Source of the DNA: Globisporangium splendens
Taxonomy: Eukaryota; Oomycota; Peronosporomycetes; Pythiales; Pythiaceae
Reading direction: 5' to 3'
NCBI GenBank assembly: GCA_006386115.1
Contig: VFIW01000020.1
Location: 124,001 to 188,000 of the forward strand
Length of the DNA: 64,000 nucleotides
Below are positions 44,560 to 54,306 of the stretch, piece by piece. Made by a program: the position numbers and the translations under genes. The notes beneath the pieces are model-generated. The model saw only the letters and a program-made list of their open reading frames with translations. It did no database searches and was not told the DNA's origin. Position 1 is the stretch's first letter. Every line of letters begins with the position of its first letter.

Positions 44560-46087
44560 TTAGTCTACTGAGGAAAAATCAATCGTCAAGTGTGAGAATT
44601 GAGGCTGGTGCTGAGCGTAGACCACCTGCATAGATAGAATGCCACCTCAGTTAGTCTCTCACGAAAACGCATAACGAAAGGCAAAGCACTCACCCCAGCC
44701 ATGTCCAAGAGCCGACGAGATGCGACGAACTTCCAGTCGCCATTGTACTTGTCCGAGTAGTACACGACGCGAGAGATGCCGCTCTGTATATTGAAAAAGA
44801 AGCCAAGCCAGCAACACGAAACGGTGAGCCCCAATCTTCTACATGTGGTCAGGCGCTTCTGCTAGTCAGCCAGACGTACCTGGATGATAAGTTTAGCGCA
44901 CTCGTTGCACGGGAAGAGCGCGACGTAGATGGTGCATCCTTTGACGTCCGTCGAGTTTTTATTCAGGATCGCATTCATCTCGGCATGGCACACGTACTAT
45001 GCGCCACAACACTACAGTCAGCACCACATCATCACAAGCAGAGAGAAAGTAGAATAGCATTCGTACTGGGTACTTAGTGTCGAGAGGCGACGTACTGGAT
45101 CGTGCCCACGGCAGCTCATCGTCGTTGCAGCCGTTCGGAAACCCATTGTAGCCGATCCCCACGATTTTCTTCTCGGAACTCACGATGCTGGAGACACACA
45201 GGCAGCACATTAAAATCAATAACAATGGACCAAGGCATGGGTTGACGATCAGCTCTACACCTACGTACCATGCCCCAACTTGAGTCGACGGATCTGTTGA
45301 ACGTACACAACGACGTTATGTTAGCAGCGTTGCTCATATTGACGTAACAAAGATGCAATACCGCAGAAATGATCCTACCTTTCGAGCGCATTGCACTAAG
45401 GAATGCGACGCTCATGAAGTAGTCGTCCCACGAGAGGTAGTCCTGTCGTTTCTGGGCATTTGTATCCTGTCGGGAGGAAGAAGAGACAGTAAGGCTGCCG
45501 TTGCTGCTGCTGGACTCGGACGATCTCGCCTCATGAGCAGTCATCGACGACGCAGACAGTGGAACCGCGACGTCGTTGATGCTCATCGTCGTGGTCCCAG
45601 GCTGCTCCTGGTGACGCTGGGTCTCTCCGCCCTCTATATTTCTCTGCACCGTCGGTGATGATGGCGCAGTTTGTTGATGTTGATGGTTGTGGTGAACATG
45701 AGACTCGCTCGCCGCAATCGAACTATTGCCACTATCACCAGCGGCAGGCTTCGTGCGGATCTCGCGGTAGTGCTTGATCATGGAGCCGAGTGCGCGCATG
45801 TTGCCCGCGCTGCCGCTCTTCTCCTTGGTCGATGGCTGATGCGCCACGGACGCGCGCGGGATGATGTTGAGGTCCTCCATGAGCGCGGTGATCCACTCGG
45901 GGTGCTTCATCAGGATGTGCTGCGTGAGGTTCGTGTACCCGTGCTTGAGCGACTGCGCGCGCAGCTTGCCGCAGCGGCAGCGGAACATCGTGGCCGATTC
46001 ATGTCCACCGTCGCCGCCCTCGCTCGTGCTCACCTCCGTGTAGAACAGGTCCTTGATCTGCCGCCCCGAGAGCCTCTTCTCCGTCAT
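44560..46087 (-). CDS. BED zinc finger fused to dCMP deaminase
   Basis: Six exons with matching phases: 46087..45379, then about 45290-45266 (DPSTQVGA), 45186..45070, 44996..44881, 44785..44693 and a final exon ending at TAA 44562-44560. The C-terminal 140 residues are a complete deoxycytidylate deaminase, dCMP to d[53 protein letters not shown], zinc ligands VCHAEMNAI and [17 protein letters not shown]. The first 65 residues form a BED-type finger ([20 protein letters not shown] and HILMKHPEW) of the kind found in oomycete transposases, joined by a 150-residue Ser/Gln/His-rich linker. The finger and deaminase start share exon 1, so this is a true fusion. A start at 46189 in the same frame is possible but would add a low-complexity leader. 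Confidence 0.88.
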
Positions 46088-46140
46088 TTTCGTGTTTATT
46101 TGTTTCAAGTGGGGAAGAGGAGGAGGAAGGGAGGGAGGTT

Positions 46141-46226
46141 TTAGCGCCAATAATATTGACGGTTCACCATTATTGTTCCCATTAGCCAATCAAATACGTT
46201 GAAATTCGTATTTTAGCCAATTGTAG
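46141..46226. promoter_or_regulatory. Cluster of TTAGC-CAAT elements upstream of the BED/dCMP deaminase gene
   Basis: Three related copies: TTTTAGCGCCAATAAT (from 46141), TTAGCCAATCA (46184-46194) and TTTTAGCCAATTG (46213-46225). The same core (TTTTTAGCCAATAAT) lies at about 51422 in the TOPORS/DDX54 divergent promoter. CCAAT-box function is inferred. Confidence 0.45.
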
Positions 46227-46397
46227 AGGAAGTTACAATGCACCAATACATTGTTGTCGCGGCAGCAAAAAAAGCAAAATGAGCACGATTCTGTTGGAGC
46301 AAGCTGGATGTCCACACGTTATTCATTTATCCATTGCATACTCTTATGCTGCTTAGTTGTACGAAACGAAGGATAGGACTAATTGCTATGGCCCCAT

Positions 46398-48506
46398 TTA
46401 CACAATCGTGACGCTACTCGGGAGCGCGATGCGCTCCATGGCGACTTGGAACGCCTGGAGCTCCTCGACCGAGTACAATTCACACTGGAACCGCGACTGC
46501 AGGATGCCGAGGAACAAGCGGATGCCCAGCGGAATAGCCTTGTCGTTAAAATCATACTGGTTCGAGTGCAACGCCCGCGTCTTGTCATCATCCGCGTCTT
46601 CTTTCGTGCCCAGGAAGAAAAAGCAGCCTTTCCGTTCTTGCAGGTAGTACGAGAAATCCTCGGCAGCCATGAGTGGAAGTCCCTGTTCGCTCACGTAGAG
46701 ACCAATGTCCATGGCCACTTGCTGCACGTTCCGCGTTTCTTCGTACGGGTTGATCACAGGCGCGTACCCGTCCGAGAAGTGCACCTGCGCAGTGGCGCCA
46801 TGCGCTGCGCACGTTGAGTGAACAATGGCCTCCATCCGTGCCTTGATCTTCTCGGCGACTTCCAAGTCAAAGTCGCGGATGGTACCACCGAGGAAGACGT
46901 GGCTGGGGATCACGTTGTTGGTATCTCCGCCTCGGAATTGCGTGACTGACACGACAGCTGTGTCTGTGGGGGATAGCGAGCGGCTCACGATGCTCTGCAG
47001 CGCCTGGACGACCATCGAACCTGCCAAGATCGGGTCCACACACTGTTGCGGCGCCGATCCATGGCCACCAACGCCGTGGATGTCGATGGAAAATTCGACT
47101 TCGTGAGCCATCACTGGTCCTGGACGCATGTGCACACTGTACAGTGGGAACGGGTAGTTGTGCAAGCCGTAGACTTCATCCACGCCCTCTAGCGCTCCTT
47201 CTTCAATCATCTTCTTGGCACCGCCTGGTCCTTCCTCGGCTGGCTGGAAGATGAAGCGCACGAACGTGTCCTGCGGCAACAAGTGCGCATTGCGCACTAC
47301 CAGAGCACAGAGTCCGAGCACCATCACCATGTGGCCATCATGGCCGCACATGTGCGCGGCCGCAGGGAACACACCTGGCACGTCGCTCTCAAAATCATCG
47401 CCGTCGGCGACAACTGGAGTCGGGGAGGATGGCGTCTCCGCTTCCAGGTCCGCAGTAGCGTCTCGTGCATCTTCTCCGTTACTGGAACGAGGCGTAAGCG
47501 CCGCGAGCCCCGCTTCGTCCGGAAGGGTAACCTGTGCTTCATCGATCGGCTTGACAGGCGTGACCATGGCGCTGCCGCTCATACTCTTTCGCTTCTTGCG
47601 TTTCCGTAGTTCCTTGCGCTGTTTCTTCTGAGTCGATACATATGGCAAGTGATCGTTCAGCTCTTCAATGGGGAGTGCATCCATATCGGCACGGAATGCG
47701 AGCACAGGGAGCTTTCGCTTGTCGCTGGCCGGTATCGTTGCGTTCTCGAAACAGACGTCGACGATCAGACCCGTGACGGCAATCGTTTGGATGTTTTTGC
47801 CTGGGATCCGCAGCGTTGTCTCACAGAAGCGCTTGATAAACGACTGCGTGCGCACCTCCTGATACCCGAGCTCTGGGTACCGATGGAATGCACGGCGGAT
47901 ATCGCGAAGCATGCGCGAGAACCCGATCCAGTCCACAGCCGCTGCCTGTGCTGCAGCAGTCGCAACCGGGTCTTCAACCGCAGGTGTCGGGAGTCCTTGA
48001 TCTCCTACTAATACATCTCCAGCAGCTGCGATGGCTGCAGAGACAGCCGCGGCGTCACGTGTAGGCTTGGCTTGTACGAAATGCTTGAGAAATGGAGTCA
48101 CTTTGCCTGCGAGTGCATGGAGCCCCTGCTTCCACGGATCGTCGGAAGGGTACAGACTCTTTGCGTGTGTGGTGCCCGTGGCGTGGCTGCCTGTACCAGC
48201 AGCGCGCGTGTACTCCCCAGTTTCACCAGCCGCGCTGGAGCCGTCGACAGCGTCGCCTATGGAGAGGTTCTTGCCGCGCAGGCGCTGGTCGCGGATCTCC
48301 TCGGGGGTGTCGTAGTAGCGCTTGAGAAAGTCGTCCTTCTTGAGCAGCAGCTTGCGGATAGCCGCCTCGCTCACGCCGTACTTGTCGGCCAGCTGGCGCT
48401 TGGAGATCTTGGAGTTCTCCGAGATCTGGATGATCTCCACGCGCTGCTTGTCGTTCAGGCGCTTTCCCGCGCCCTGCTTCATCTTCTTGGCACTGTCCTC
48501 GCTCAT
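46398..48506 (-). CDS. HTH (CENP-B/Psq-type) domain fused to M20D amidohydrolase
   Basis: Single exon. The preferred start is ATG 48506 (the frame is open from 48617). Residues about 12-62 form a helix-turn-helix of the CENP-B N-terminal/Psq type (KRLNDKQRVEIIQISEN, KRQLADKYGVSEAAIRKLL), the DNA-binding part of pogo/Tc5-like transposases. After a linker of about 130 residues comes an M20D metallo-amidohydrolase (about 193-702), related to plant IAA-amino acid hydrolases: RAFHRYPELGYQE, FRADMDALPIEEL, HMCGHDGHM, IFQPAEEGPGGAKKM, GVGGHGSAPQQCVDP, AAEDFSYYLQ. Metal ligands are present. An extra, Lys-rich then acidic insert of about 90 residues lies between the DMD and CGHDGH blocks. The whole frame is intact with no splice signals between the domains. 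It is a nuclear/cytosolic enzyme by prediction, since no signal peptide precedes the HTH. Confidence 0.9.
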   Translation of the reverse strand: MSEDSAKKMKQGAGKRLNDKQRVEIIQISENSKISKRQLADKYGVSEAAIRKLLLKKDDFLKRYYDTPEEIRDQRLRGKNLSIGDAVDGSSAAGETGEYTRAAGTGSHATGTTHAKSLYPSDDPWKQGLHALAGKVTPFLKHFVQAKPTRDAAAVSAAIAAAGDVLVGDQGLPTPAVEDPVATAAAQAAAVDWIGFSRMLRDIRRAFHRYPELGYQEVRTQSFIKRFCETTLRIPGKNIQTIAVTGLIVDVCFENATIPASDKRKLPVLAFRADMDALPIEELNDHLPYVSTQKKQRKELRKRKKRKSMSGSAMVTPVKPIDEAQVTLPDEAGLAALTPRSSNGEDARDATADLEAETPSSPTPVVADGDDFESDVPGVFPAAAHMCGHDGHMVMVLGLCALVVRNAHLLPQDTFVRFIFQPAEEGPGGAKKMIEEGALEGVDEVYGLHNYPFPLYSVHMRPGPVMAHEVEFSIDIHGVGGHGSAPQQCVDPILAGSMVVQALQSIVSRSLSPTDTAVVSVTQFRGGDTNNVIPSHVFLGGTIRDFDLEVAEKIKARMEAIVHSTCAAHGATAQVHFSDGYAPVINPYEETRNVQQVAMDIGLYVSEQGLPLMAAEDFSYYLQERKGCFFFLGTKEDADDDKTRALHSNQYDFNDKAIPLGIRLFLGILQSRFQCELYSVEELQAFQVAMERIALPSSVTIV

Positions 48507-48916
48507 GTTGGTCGTTGGGCTTATTCCCCACACGCGCGTGACGTAAAGTGCGCAGGCGCCGCACACCAGAAGTTTCGAAACTCGCACTTTATCGGCGAGG
48601 TACTGTGCAAGAATCAAAATGTTGCGCGAAGGTGAGAAACGAACTTTTCGAAACGTGCAGGGGATAAAGTTATACAGGTTAACACATTTGAGCAGAGTGG
48701 TGGTGAACTCAGCAACCCTTCAATAATGCGCAACATGGGTAGCAGAATGCATTATCGTTTGTAAAAGGGATCAAATATTGCTTAAACCTTTATAAAGTGG
48801 TTATAAAGAGGTATTTGGGAAAATGATCTGAGTGATAAAGCAGCACGTGTCCACTGAACCATTGAAGCGTGCCACCACTTCGACATCGCAACCACAGCAA
48901 GCAAGGCAGCAGCAAC

Positions 48917-50123
48917 ATGGCGCTCGACGCGAAGACCGCGAAGGGATCCTGGGAGGGCGAGAACATCCTCTCCATCGAGCAGTTCGGTGTCGAAAGCGCC
49001 AAGTGAGTCCCATACGTGCACGTGTAACTGCGTTCGCGTATATGATATGCGCGTTAAGTACGAGCTCTAAAGATCTCGCTTGTTGTTTGCAGACGTGTGC
49101 TCCAAGTCGCCGATGAGATGCGCGCGATCGTGAAAAGCCAAGGCGCATGCGACCTCCTCAAGGGAAAGGTGCGTGTAATGTTGTGCGTGATATTCGCTCA
49201 TACTCGCCTTGCGTAAGGAACTTAAAGTAACGCTGTTGCTTGCTGGTGCAGCTGCTCGCGAACGTGTTCTTTGAGCCGTCGACGCGCACGAGCTGCTCGT
49301 TCCAGGCGGCGATGCTTCGTCTCGGTGGCATGGTTGTGCCCGTGAATGAGAGTTCGTCCAGCAGCAAGAAGGGTGAGACGCTCGCCGATACGATCCGCTG
49401 CATGGAGTGCTACTCGGACGTGATTGTGCTGCGCCACCCGGTGAAGGGGAGCGCCGCAGTCGCCGCGAGCGCCACGAAGAAGCCTGTGCTGAATGCGGGC
49501 GATGGCGTTGGTGAGCACCCGACGCAGGCGCTTCTGGATTTGTACACGATCTACAACGAACTGGGCCGCAGCTTGGACCTTTCGGGCAAGGTGGTCACGA
49601 TGGTCGGCGACCTCAAGAACGGCCGCACTGTGCACTCACTCGCGCGTCTGCTTGCGCTCTTCAACGTCAAGATCAACTATGTTGCACCAGGTAAAGTAAC
49701 TATGCGCCTGGCTGATTCTCTCATTAATGCAAGTGGGCAGCTCACCTGGTTGTCTGTACTGTAGAGAGCTTGGAGATGCCTCGCTACATCTTCGAGGAGC
49801 TCGCTGCGCGCGGCATTTCGCAGCACGAGACCACGGACCTGGACTCGGTTGTCAACGAGAGCGACGTGCTCTACGTCACGCGCGTGCAGAAGGAGCGCTT
49901 CGAGTCCGAGGACGAGTACAACGCCGTGAAGGACAGCTTTGTGATCACGCTCGCGACGATCGCCAATGCCAAGAAGAACATGGTGATCATGCACCCGCTG
50001 CCGCGCGTCGGCGAGATCGCGCTCGAAGTCGACTCGGACCCGCGCGCCGCGTATTTCCGCCAGATGGAGAACGGCATGTACGTGCGCATGGCGCTGCTCG
50101 CCCTTGTCATGGGCAAGGCATAA
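48917..50123 (+). CDS. Aspartate carbamoyltransferase (pyrimidine synthesis)
   Basis: Four exons: 48917-49002, 49093-49168, 49252-49690, 49765-50123, joined in phase (GTGAGT, GTGCGT, GTAAAG donors). The product, about 318 residues, is a stand-alone catalytic ATCase, which condenses carbamoyl phosphate with aspartate in the second step of UMP synthesis. The carbamoyl-phosphate loop [25 protein letters not shown] [12 protein letters not shown] and the aspartate-binding [10 protein letters not shown] are all present. It is a separate gene, not a CAD-like fusion. It starts 411 bases beyond the HTH/M20 gene, in divergent orientation. Confidence 0.95.
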
Positions 50124-50276
50124 AGAAACTACAGCAGCAAAGCTAAAGCCCTATGGTGACCTTGACAAGAACGGCTACTTTTCCAGGAACACACTAAAAG
50201 AGAACGAGTATATTTGCCATTCAGCCGCGAGTTTTTCGTATGGTACATTGCCTGTTTATGTATAGTTTCGCTCATC

Positions 50277-51245
50277 CTAATGTGCGCTGGAGCATAATGC
50301 CGTCGTGCACTCGGCCGCACTTGAGCAGCAGTACCCGACGACCTCATCGTACGCGTCCATATTGAGTCTTGAGCCTAGAAAGAATGCCAATTCACGCACA
50401 AAGATCTCGGTGTCTTCGTACAGGAACAGCTGAAGTGCGTCATGGAGCTCGCGATAGCCTTTTGCAGGATCGCTGCGTGACATTTTGTCGAGACAGCACT
50501 GGATCAACGAGATCAGCACTGTGAGGTCAATGTCGCGACCAATACACGCCCGGAGCTCACGGTGCAGCCACGCGTCATACTCGCCTTTAACCTTGAGGAT
50601 CTTTGGATATGCGCCAGCATCCAAATCGACAGGCATGGCATTGACTCTGGCTAAGCGCATCCTTTTGCGGTACACGAGCGATCGGCGCTGCAGTTTCTGC
50701 TGCTCCTTCTGCGCCTTGTACTCTCTGCGCCGCGTGATCGATGTCGACGTCTGCATCTGATTGCTGTTTCTGCCGTGGAAGCGGAAGAGATCGTACTCGC
50801 TTTCCGAAACGACGTTCGTGTAGATCGTGTCGAATTGCGCCTTGCACAGCGGACACGTCGCGGGGTCGATGCCGTGCAGTGCGAGGCTCTGTACCCACAT
50901 GCTCAGGCATTCGAAGCAGTACACGTGGTAGCACGACTGGATCATCACCGAGTCCACGAGACCCTGGAGGCAGATCGGACACGTGTCGCCCAGCACCGCG
51001 AGCTCTGTGGCCGTGTCGGACCTGCTGCTGTCCTGCGAGAGCACGCTCTCGCTCCGATGGTGCGCCGCGACGGAGACCTGTGCGCCGGCTGTGGCGTCCC
51101 ACTCGCGCTCGCCGTTGGACACGATCACGACGGCAGCGTCCAGTGTCTCCACCGCGTCCTCGAAGCGACTCGCCCACTCGCCCTCGTCCTGCGCGGCGCC
51201 GTTGTCGTCGTGCGGCGCCAGCTCCAGCCGATTCCCAAGCGACAT
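50277..51245 (-). CDS. RING-finger E3 ligase, TOPORS-like
   Basis: Single exon, 322 residues. A C3HC4 RING lies at about residues 88-135 (CPICLQGLVDSVMIQSCYHV, then CFECLSMWV and CPLCKAQF), directly followed by DTIYTNVVSESEYDLF. The RING with its F-D-I/T-I-tail matches Topors-like RING proteins and the related plant RING family. The C-terminal half has a basic RRSLVYRKRMRLARV segment and an alpha-helical domain of unknown function. It probably ubiquitinates nuclear substrates; that role is by family only. It is divergently transcribed from the DDX54 gene, sharing a spacer of about 290 bases with the TTAGCCAAT element. Confidence 0.85.
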   Translation of the reverse strand: MSLGNRLELAPHDDNGAAQDEGEWASRFEDAVETLDAAVVIVSNGEREWDATAGAQVSVAAHHRSESVLSQDSSRSDTATELAVLGDTCPICLQGLVDSVMIQSCYHVYCFECLSMWVQSLALHGIDPATCPLCKAQFDTIYTNVVSESEYDLFRFHGRNSNQMQTSTSITRRREYKAQKEQQKLQRRSLVYRKRMRLARVNAMPVDLDAGAYPKILKVKGEYDAWLHRELRACIGRDIDLTVLISLIQCCLDKMSRSDPAKGYRELHDALQLFLYEDTEIFVRELAFFLGSRLNMDAYDEVVGYCCSSAAECTTALCSSAH

Positions 51246-51421
51246 GCTCGTCCGTCTTTCCTTCCTCTTCCGTTATGACGATGGCAGTGTCTATGGAACA
51301 AAATGGAACTGGAGAGAGAGAGTTCTAACTGACGTGGCTCACATCAAAATAGGGTATTTTGCCTAGGATTATCAACAACTCACAAAAGAATGTGTGGGCC
51401 ACATTTTTTGTGAATAGTATA

Positions 51422-51437
51422 TTTTTAGCCAATAATC
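51422..51437. promoter_or_regulatory. TTAGCCAAT element in a divergent promoter
   Basis: TTTTTAGCCAATAATC lies in the spacer between the TOPORS-like gene and DDX54, about 100 bases upstream of the DDX54 ATG. Further CCAAT cores in both orientations follow at about 51463 and 51508. Confidence 0.4.
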
Positions 51438-51537
51438 GTGCGTTAGTATCGATAATTGCTGCCGCCCAATGGTTTTGGCCATGACGTTTCGCTCTTGAGG
51501 AGCTCCCATTGGCCTTGATCAGCGGCAATTGATAGGG

Positions 51538-54204
51538 ATGGCGGCCGACGACCTGCTCAAGAAGACCAAGAAGAACGCCGCGAGCGCCGCGGCCAGCGGC
51601 ACGACCCACGGCAAGAGCAATGGCAAGGGCGCGGGCGTGGGCGGCTTCCAGCACTTGGGTCTGAGTCCGCTCGTGTTCCGCGGCGTCATGGCCATGGGCT
51701 ACAAGGTGCCGACGCCGATCCAGCGCAAGTCGCTGCCCATCGTGCTCTCGGGCAAGGACGTCGTGGCCATGGCGCGTACAGGGTCCGGTAAGACAGCGGC
51801 GTTTCTGATCCCGATGCTCGAAAAGCTGAAGGAGCACTCGAAGAAAATCGGTGTGCGCGCGCTCATCCTGTCGCCCACGCGTGAACTCGCCGTGCAGACC
51901 ATGCGCTTCGCCAAGATGCTCGCCAAGTTCATGACGCTCAAGATCTCGCTGATCGTCGGTGGTGAAGGGATGGAGCAGCAGTTCGAGGCGATTGCGGCGA
52001 ACCCGGACATCATCGTCGCGACGCCTGGTCGTCTGATGCACCACTTGCAGGAAATCCCCGATTTCAACCTCAAGGTCGTGGAGTACGTCGTGTTCGATGA
52101 AGCCGATCGCATTTTCGAAATGGGGTTTGCGGAGCAACTGCAGGAGATCCTGAAGAACATGCCTACGAGTCGCCAGACGCTGCTGTTCTCGGCGACGCTG
52201 CCCAAGGCGCTGGTGCAGTTTGCGCGTGCCGGTCTGAGCGAACCCGAGCTGATTCGTTTGGATGTCGAGAACAAGATCTCGGAGAACCTCAAGATGACGT
52301 TCTTCACCGTGCGCTCGAACGACAAGGCCGCGCTGTTCCTGTACATGGTGCGCGAGTTTATCCCGAAGGACGAGCAAACGATCGTGTTCGCGGCCACGCG
52401 CCACCACGTCGAGTTTCTGCACGAATTGCTCAAGGCTAACCACATCGAGTCGTCGTGCGTGTACGGCGACATGGACCAGGCGTCGCGTAAGATCAACATT
52501 GGCAAGTTCCGCGCCAAGAAGACCAACTTGCTGATCGTGACGGATGTCGCGGCGCGTGGTATCGATATCCCACTGCTGAACAACGTGCTCAACTACTCGT
52601 TCCCGTCGACGGCCAAGCTGTTTGTGCATCGTGTTGGTCGTGCGGCGCGTGCCGGTCGCAGTGGTACGGCGTTCAACTTTGTGGACCCGGACGAGCTGCC
52701 GTTCATGGTGGATCTCCACCTGTACATCGGTCGTCGCCTGGAGGATTCGTCGCCTGTGAGCATCCAACCATACTCGCTCGACACGATGCAGATGTCGGAC
52801 ATCCACTACGGCGCGTTCCCGAACGAGCTCATCGACCAAGAGACCGAGTACATAGCCGACTTGCTCAAGAGCCACCCGCAGGTCTCGCCGCTCATCAAGG
52901 TCTGCGACAACGCGTACAAGGCGTACACACGAACGCGTGCCGACCCATCCAAGCTGTCGATCAAGCGTGCCAAGGAGATCTTCACGAAGAAGATCCATCC
53001 GCTGTTCCTTGAAGAGTACATGAAGGAGGACTCAAAGGCCGAAAAGGTCGAGTACATTGAGTCGCTGCAAAGCTTCCGTCCGCCGCAGACAATCTTTGAG
53101 ATTGCGTCGGGCACCCACTCGGCCAAGAAGAACTCGGCGGCCGTGATCATGATGCAGGGCAAGCGCAAGCTCCACGAGAAGATCATCAAGAAAGAGGCGA
53201 CCAAGGGTGAGAAGGATCACACGGGCGTGCTCGACAAGGTCTACAACGACGCCGAGGAGACGACCGAAGAGCTGGACGAGCACAAGCAGGCGCTGCGCAA
53301 GCTCTTGGCGGATGCGGCGGCGAATCGCGCCGCGGCAGAAGCGAGCAAGGCTGTGGAGACAGCCGAGGCGTCGACGTCCAAGAAAACGTTCTTCTTGTCG
53401 AAGCATGATCGTAAGCAGATCAAGAAGCGTGTTGCAGCCGGTGAAAAGGAGGCTGATGTGATGAAGGAGATCGCGGCGGCCAAGGAACAACAGGAGGCGT
53501 CAGGTGGAGCTGCTGCTGGTGCCGAAGACCAGGACGACAACGCGGAAGCAGAAGAAGAGGAAGGTAGCGGCAAGAAGAGCTTTATCGACCGCGAGAACTA
53601 CATTGGATACCTAAAGGAGGGCGAGCACACGACGGAGGAGTTTTTGGCGAAGAACGCCGACGGTGGTAAGGTGAACTCGTTCCAGGAAGCGCGTCTGGAG
53701 GAAGCCATCTTGGACGTGAACCCGGACGAAGCCATTGAGCTCAACAAGAAGCGCCGCATCCTGCACTGGGACACGCGTAAGAAGAAGTTCGTCAAGACGA
53801 CCGCGGGAGAGCTCACGGCGCAAGGCACGCTCAAACGCCGCAACGAGAGTGGCGTCAACGTGCGCAAGAAAAAAGAGGTCGGCGCGATCTACAAGAAGTG
53901 GCAGCAGCGCCAGAACAAGCGCGTGTTCACTGGTGGCGAAGAGGACGACGACGATATGGGTGGCAAGCGTCTGGATTACCGCAACGGCAAGAAGCCTCAG
54001 TTGGCGAAGAAGTCGAGCGTGAACAAGCATGTGAAGGACGAGCTGCTGAGCGAGACCAAGATCCGCAAGGAGGAGAAGCGGAAGGCGCGGTCGCGCGGCA
54101 TCAAAGTGCAGTCGAGCGGCAACAAGTCCAAGCGCGGCAAGGGCAACGTCAGGGGCAAGTCGCACGGCGCACCAACGCGATCCAAGGCCATTGTGCGACG
54201 ATAA
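51538..54204 (+). CDS. DBP10: DEAD-box RNA helicase, DDX54/DBP10 family
   Basis: Single exon, 888 residues from the ATG at 51538. Helicase motifs in order: Q motif region (GYKVPTPIQRKSLP), motif I ARTGSGKTAAF, PTRELAVQT, GGEGMEQQF, TPGR, motif II VFDEADRIFEMGF, SATLP, then IVFAATRHH, TDVAARGIDIPLLN and HRVGRAARAGRSGTAF. The DBP10-type C-terminal part follows with long charged helices and a Lys/Arg-rich tail (GNKSKRGKGNVRG). DBP10/DDX54 remodels pre-60S particles in the nucleolus. The SAT-to-HRVGRAARAG spacing and the length fit the family. The large minus-strand ORF opposite it is a shadow. Confidence 0.95.
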   Translation: MAADDLLKKTKKNAASAAASGTTHGKSNGKGAGVGGFQHLGLSPLVFRGVMAMGYKVPTPIQRKSLPIVLSGKDVVAMARTGSGKTAAFLIPMLEKLKEHSKKIGVRALILSPTRELAVQTMRFAKMLAKFMTLKISLIVGGEGMEQQFEAIAANPDIIVATPGRLMHHLQEIPDFNLKVVEYVVFDEADRIFEMGFAEQLQEILKNMPTSRQTLLFSATLPKALVQFARAGLSEPELIRLDVENKISENLKMTFFTVRSNDKAALFLYMVREFIPKDEQTIVFAATRHHVEFLHELLKANHIESSCVYGDMDQASRKINIGKFRAKKTNLLIVTDVAARGIDIPLLNNVLNYSFPSTAKLFVHRVGRAARAGRSGTAFNFVDPDELPFMVDLHLYIGRRLEDSSPVSIQPYSLDTMQMSDIHYGAFPNELIDQETEYIADLLKSHPQVSPLIKVCDNAYKAYTRTRADPSKLSIKRAKEIFTKKIHPLFLEEYMKEDSKAEKVEYIESLQSFRPPQTIFEIASGTHSAKKNSAAVIMMQGKRKLHEKIIKKEATKGEKDHTGVLDKVYNDAEETTEELDEHKQALRKLLADAAANRAAAEASKAVETAEASTSKKTFFLSKHDRKQIKKRVAAGEKEADVMKEIAAAKEQQEASGGAAAGAEDQDDNAEAEEEEGSGKKSFIDRENYIGYLKEGEHTTEEFLAKNADGGKVNSFQEARLEEAILDVNPDEAIELNKKRRILHWDTRKKKFVKTTAGELTAQGTLKRRNESGVNVRKKKEVGAIYKKWQQRQNKRVFTGGEEDDDDMGGKRLDYRNGKKPQLAKKSSVNKHVKDELLSETKIRKEEKRKARSRGIKVQSSGNKSKRGKGNVRGKSHGAPTRSKAIVRR

Positions 54205-54306
54205 ACACGTGGCATCTCCTTTCGCGAATAGAGTGGTTTGCCTGCGGGCTCCCAGTAAATATAACCTTTCTTTACATGCGTCTCACTTGTTTTGTTCTTT
54301 GGTTTC

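Noticed and set aside
51325..52998. 557-codon ORF on the minus strand opposite the DDX54 gene
   Set aside because: It mirrors the biased third positions of a strongly recognised helicase and has no domain of its own.
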